The position numbers were made by a program, and so were the translations under genes. DNA of 64,000 nucleotides. It comes from Iris pallida. Lineage: Eukaryota > Streptophyta > Magnoliopsida > Asparagales > Iridaceae. The notes under the pieces are model-generated. The model made no database searches, was not told the origin of the DNA, and worked only from the letters and a program-made list of their open reading frames with translations. The DNA lies in the NCBI GenBank assembly GCA_029216955.1, contig JANAVB010016199.1, positions 15,758,322 to 15,822,321 of the forward strand. The letters run 5' to 3'. Positions 60,567 to 64,000 of the stretch are shown here, one piece after another; position 1 is the stretch's first letter; the number at the start of each line of letters is the position of its first letter.

Positions 60567-60825
60567 TAGTGACCCGTTGTGGTGCACTCATGATTTATGT
60601 CTTTTCTTTGCTTTGCATGATAGTGATCCGTTGTGGTGCACTCTTGAACATGTCTTTCTTTGCTTTATATGATAGTGATCCGTTGTGGTGCACTTTGAAC
60701 ATGTCTTTCTTTGCTTTACATGATAATGACCCGCCGTGGTGCACTCAAGAATATGTTCCTTCTTTGCTTACATGATAGTGGCCCGTCGAGGCGCACTATT
60801 GACAAGTACTTTTTACATGACAAGT
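60567..60825 (+). repeat. 52-bp tandem repeat, about five copies
   Basis: The unit TAGTGATCCGTTGTGGTGCA..CTTTGCTTTACATGA repeats about every 51-54 bp, with growing divergence to the right (CCCGCCGTGG, CCCGTCGAGG). It ends just before the CACTA terminus. Confidence 0.9.
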
Positions 60826-60904
60826 AAATCTAACATGACATGCTTAATCAAGATGCTATTGCGATGGCTATCCTCCCTTTCACTACTAAAATCTGTCCAA
60901 TCAG

Positions 60905-61370
60905 CGATGCCGGAGGACGTCGCTAAATAGGGCAAATACGTCGCTAAATCCAATTGGCGACGTATCTAGTGACGTTTCGACGTAGTCGCGATTTACCTAG
61001 TCGCTAAACACCAGGACCTCGCAATACGTCGCTATTGCGACGACAATTAGCGACACAGTTGCGTCACTAATTCAGCGACTACAAGCGACGTACAATGACT
61101 GCATTTGCCGACATCGGCTAGCGACGTTCCATACATCTATGCTGACCTGGCATGTCAGCAAATTGGCAACGTTCTGCGACGTTGATACGTCGCTATATTA
61201 CCGACACATAGCGACGTTTTAGCGACGTCCTAGTTAGCGACGTTTAGTGACGATCAGCGACGTGGTGACACATATTTAGCGACGTTCCGATACTTAATTA
61301 GCGACGTGTATATTCGTCGCTAAATGTCGCTAAACGACGCTGAACGTCGCTAAATTTGGTAAAAATTTTA
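60905..61370. repeat. CACTA subterminal repeats
   Basis: Roughly twenty or more copies of (T)AGCGACG(T) in both orientations, for example CGTCGCTAAAT, TTAGCGACGT and GGCGACGTAT. In En/Spm such motifs bind the element's own TnpA-type protein. Confidence 0.85.
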
Positions 61371-61699
61371 AAAAATACAGCATTTGCAGCAGCACCTACA
61401 GCAGTACCTACAGCAGCACCTACAACAGCATTTTCCTGGGTTCGCCGACCCCTTCGGTGGAATACTCAACACCGGCTGATCAGGGGGAGCATCACGAACA
61501 CAAAGTATCAAACAATATGAAACACATATGAAACACAATCACGAACACATATGAAACACAATCACGAACACAATTACGAAAACGTATGAAACACAATCAC
61601 ATCACTCAACACAGATAATTTCAACAACAGTGTCAAACAATATGAAACACAATAACAATGTATATAGAAACACATAAAGACCCAACAATGGGCCATCAC

Positions 61700-61708
<9 letters not shown>

Positions 61709-61750
<42 letters not shown>
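61709..61750. repeat. TA microsatellite inside the CACTA element
   Basis: (TA)n just downstream of the stop codon of the Transposase_24 gene. Confidence 0.95.
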
Positions 61751-61752
<2 letters not shown>

Positions 61753-61754
61753 GA

Positions 61755-63672
61755 CTACGACTGATCAGGAGGAGCATCACCGCTCCTGGAAAGAAGGTAA
61801 GCATACTTCTCCGGTGTAAGAACCACGGACGACGATGAAGGAGGAGGCAATGCAACCGCTGTAGAAGGCGGCAGTATAACCGCTGGAGAAGGAGGCAGTG
61901 TAACCGCTGGAGATGGGTGCGTCCGCGTCTCCTCTAGGGCTAGCAGTCTGGCGCTGCATTGCTTCATGTAAGCCGCTATCCTAGTAACGGTGCTGTGAAT
62001 GGACTCCTACGTCCCCTGTACGTCCCTCACGGTGCGCTCGAGCTCGTCAAAGCGTACGGTGACCGACACAGCGTCCCCTTGCGCCTGAGACCCTGGCTGC
62101 TCAGAAATCCTCCTCAGCATATCGTCGTGCAGCTCAGCAATCTGGCGGGCAATGGCATCCTCGACTCGGGATGACTCGACCTGTGAGGGCTGTGAATCTG
62201 CACTGGCAACGGGAGCCCTGGATGCCTGCGTCGCAATAAATGCGTCGTAGGACCCCGTACCGTAGTACGTACCTCTATGAAGACCACCAACGGCGGTCTT
62301 CCAGAGCTCGTCCTCCGACTGAGGCAGAGAGGGCTGCGATGTACCAACCCCTCCCTCTGCAGGTGCACTAGCACTCGCACGCTCACGTAGCCTAATAAAC
62401 TCGTCCTAGAAATTATTGTGCATCTCTATAAATTAGTACTTACCTAAATTAGCCTAATAAACATCTAAAGTATTTAATTATTATTAACTATATGGTTATT
62501 TGTATATTCTTCAAGTTATACTAAAAATTAACGAAATCTAAATTAGTACTTACGTAGCTCTGAGTAGCCCGGTCGTCGATGAGCTTCCCGTCCTTCCGAT
62601 GGGTGGCCAGAAAGATGGTCACCATGTTTTAGTCCTCACCCATCTATACCTACATGTTTATTATATTTTATTCTTTAGTAAAATAGAAAATAATATACTC
62701 CTACTATCAATAAAATCTTATATATTACAATAAATTACATACCAGACGACAGAAATACTCCGTCATAGGAATCGATCCACCATACCACTTTTCGACCCTC
62801 GTCCTAGCCGCCTTCGCCTTCTCCGACCGCTCTCTATACCGGGACTCCTCAAATCGAGCCCTCATCGCATTCCACTGGTCAGGCTTGATCCAACCAGCAA
62901 TCAGCTTTCCGGAGCGCTGACGAGCTTTCTGATCGTCAATTGCATCACGGATCAGCTTGGCGACGACGTCAGGAAACTGTCTCTCAATCTGCTCGGTCCG
63001 GTGTGATGGATAAAAATAAGTCCTCTACAAGAATTACAAATTAAAATAATAAGTTCTAAAAAATGCTTAAAATTATATTAATCATACTAAATTAACTATC
63101 TTTAATTACCATGAAATGGGCAAACCAGAATGCCTTCCTCTTTTCCGAGGCATCCGAGTAGTTGATCCACGGACCCCATAGTTGGACCCCAGAAAGGAGC
63201 CCAACGCTCTCTGTACCGACGAGGGACGATATCTGTATACAACGATAATTATATTCATGAATATATATATATACAGACATTCAAAAAAATATATATATAT
63301 TCATTTAACTTACTCTGTAGGACCGTCAGCCCAAATCTCCATCCTCGTCTCGTCCTGAGGTGCGCATGGAGGGTCGCTCTGGTAAGGATCCGTACGTGCG
63401 GGAGTAGGGTCTACCTTCTCTACCTGCTCCCCACCCTCTATGCTGCCGTCAACGGTAGGAAGGCTAGGGAAAGGAGTATCAGCAAGCCTGGAACTGCTCG
63501 TCCCAGGTGTACAGCCATCCGGACCTGCGACCATATGGTACAATAGAGTGCTCGGGTCAGACGATGGTCCGGAGCCATCCTCTGGTAACGGAGCTCTCTG
63601 TCCACCTAAGGACACGGCTCGTCCTGACCTATCTCCGCATCGTCCTGCTATACCTCCGCGTCGTCCTACCAT
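61755..63672 (-). pseudogene. CACTA Transposase_24 (PF03004) gene with two premature stops
   Basis: Exons read on the minus strand: about 63672-63314 (Pro/Ser-rich leader), 63232-63110 (WGPWINYSDASEKRKAFWF), 63024-62743 (RTYFYPSHRTEQIERQFPD, KLIAGWIKPDQWNAMRARFE, ESRYRERSEKAKAAR), 62643-62554 (ATHRKDGKLIDDRATQSY) and 62405-61755 (DEFIRLRERA.., then a coiled region and a Pro-rich tail). Introns between exons 2-5 have GT..AG ends and phase 0. The exon 1 junction is out of phase as I read it, so an indel or another donor is likely. In-frame stops: TAA at 62629-62631 and TAG at 62007-62009. The family is the plant CACTA TnpA-like ORF, thought to bind the subterminal repeats. A second copy of the tail (DAPPDQ..) is readable near 61480. 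Confidence 0.82.
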
Positions 63673-63844
63673 GCTGATAATAACATATAATTAAAAATAT
63701 AAATAAATACAATGACAGTTTAGAAATATCTGCATATATTGGAGTTTATATTTAAGTTTACAAAAATCTGGATACTAATAGAAATGATCACAGTTCATAA
63801 TTTAAGATTACAGAAATATGAATACATTAAAATCACAGTTTTTC

Positions 63845-64000
63845 AATCATCCTCTGAAAATTCATCTTCTTCATTTGCCTCCTCCTCCTCCTCCTCTTCC
63901 TCTTCCTCCTCATCTTCACTAGCATCTCCTTCGTCTTCTCCTTCGGATACTTGTACCTCTTCTACACAAGTAGATATGAAATAAGGAACTTCTGCTGAGT
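63845..64000 (-). CDS. C-terminus of an upstream CACTA ORF (acidic tail), partial
   Basis: The minus-strand frame enters from the window edge as AEVPYFISTCVEEVQVSEGE, then runs into a Glu/Asp tract of more than 20 residues and ends FSEDD with TGA at 63845-63847. By position it should be the TNP2-type transposase that precedes Transposase_24 in CACTA elements, but no catalytic region lies in the window to prove it. Confidence 0.5.

Larger units (their letters stand above)
58886..60880 (+). mobile_element. Probable truncated gypsy-type LTR
   Basis: A possible LTR start is TGTCACCCCCATTTTTCG near 59048. A TATA box TTTATATAAAAACC near 59233 is followed by a pyrimidine-rich leader (59255-59310), then a CpG-rich repeat block, then a GAAAGTTGTAGATCTTTGTC stretch common in plant LTRs, then a 52-bp repeat array. 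The 3' part is cut by the CACTA element at 60881. No primer site or second LTR is visible, so the class is tentative. Confidence 0.45.
60881..64000 (-). mobile_element. CACTA (En/Spm) transposon, 3' part, running off the window
   Basis: The terminus is CACTACTAAAATCTG at 60881. It is followed by many copies of TAGCGACGT and its complement (60905-61370), which is how CACTA subterminal repeats look. A Transposase_24 gene reads toward this end on the minus strand, and the C-terminus of another acidic-tailed ORF lies upstream at the window edge. The other terminus and the 3-bp target duplication are outside. Confidence 0.9.

Overview
The window is nuclear DNA from a flowering plant, probably a eudicot. 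It is a nest of transposable elements. I see no intact ordinary host gene and no tRNA, rRNA, CRISPR array or bacterial-type operon. The plant assignment rests on Mutator-like elements (MULEs) with FAR1, SWIM and GRF-type zinc-finger proteins, a CACTA element with a plant-type Transposase_24 (PF03004) ORF, Ty3/gypsy LTRs with a plant-type polypurine tract, a plant mobile domain protein, and fragments of plant ALDH and CPSF73 genes.

Layout. 1-213 is the end of an LTR. 214-577 is the end of a MULE. 729-9357 is a MULE (MULE1) with a 9-bp target duplication (8/9 match), a decayed MuDR-type transposase on the minus strand and a decayed GRF zinc-finger gene on the plus strand; a probable solo LTR (5490-7731) sits inside the transposase. 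9789-12624 is a shorter relative (MULE2) with a perfect 9-bp target duplication; it keeps the GRF gene and only the N-terminus of the transposase. 12858-18706 is a long-TIR element inserted in a TA microsatellite. It carries an ALDH-CPSF73 fragment fusion and a FAR1 DNA-binding domain without a transposase core.

19159-46534 is a tandem array LTR-internal-LTR-internal-LTR-partial internal of a large non-coding retrotransposon (LARD1; LTRs of about 4.36 kb, internal region of about 2.4 kb). Its second LTR is split by a complete 8.65-kb LTR element (26646-35292). That element has a Tat/Ogre-like primer site but no gag or pol. What it does encode is a three-exon, fully open antisense gene (33338 to 28956, 1307 codons) for a plant mobile domain and coiled-coil protein.

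47541-58885 is a LINE 3' fragment split by a second large non-coding element (LARD2, 48165-58403; LTRs of 4.6 and 4.3 kb). 58886-60880 looks like a truncated LTR with a CpG-rich repeat block. 60881 to the window end is the 3' part of a CACTA element with its terminal CACTA, subterminal repeats and a decayed Transposase_24 gene.

How the parts relate. Most elements here are non-autonomous or broken and would depend on proteins encoded elsewhere. The most notable object is the antisense PMD gene, because it is open, has good splice sites and has its own TATA box, while the element around it lacks all replication genes. A motif resembling ATGCGGCTC is concentrated in that element's LTRs, in intron 1 of the gene and next to the polypurine tract. 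It is a candidate binding site for the element's own protein (inference).
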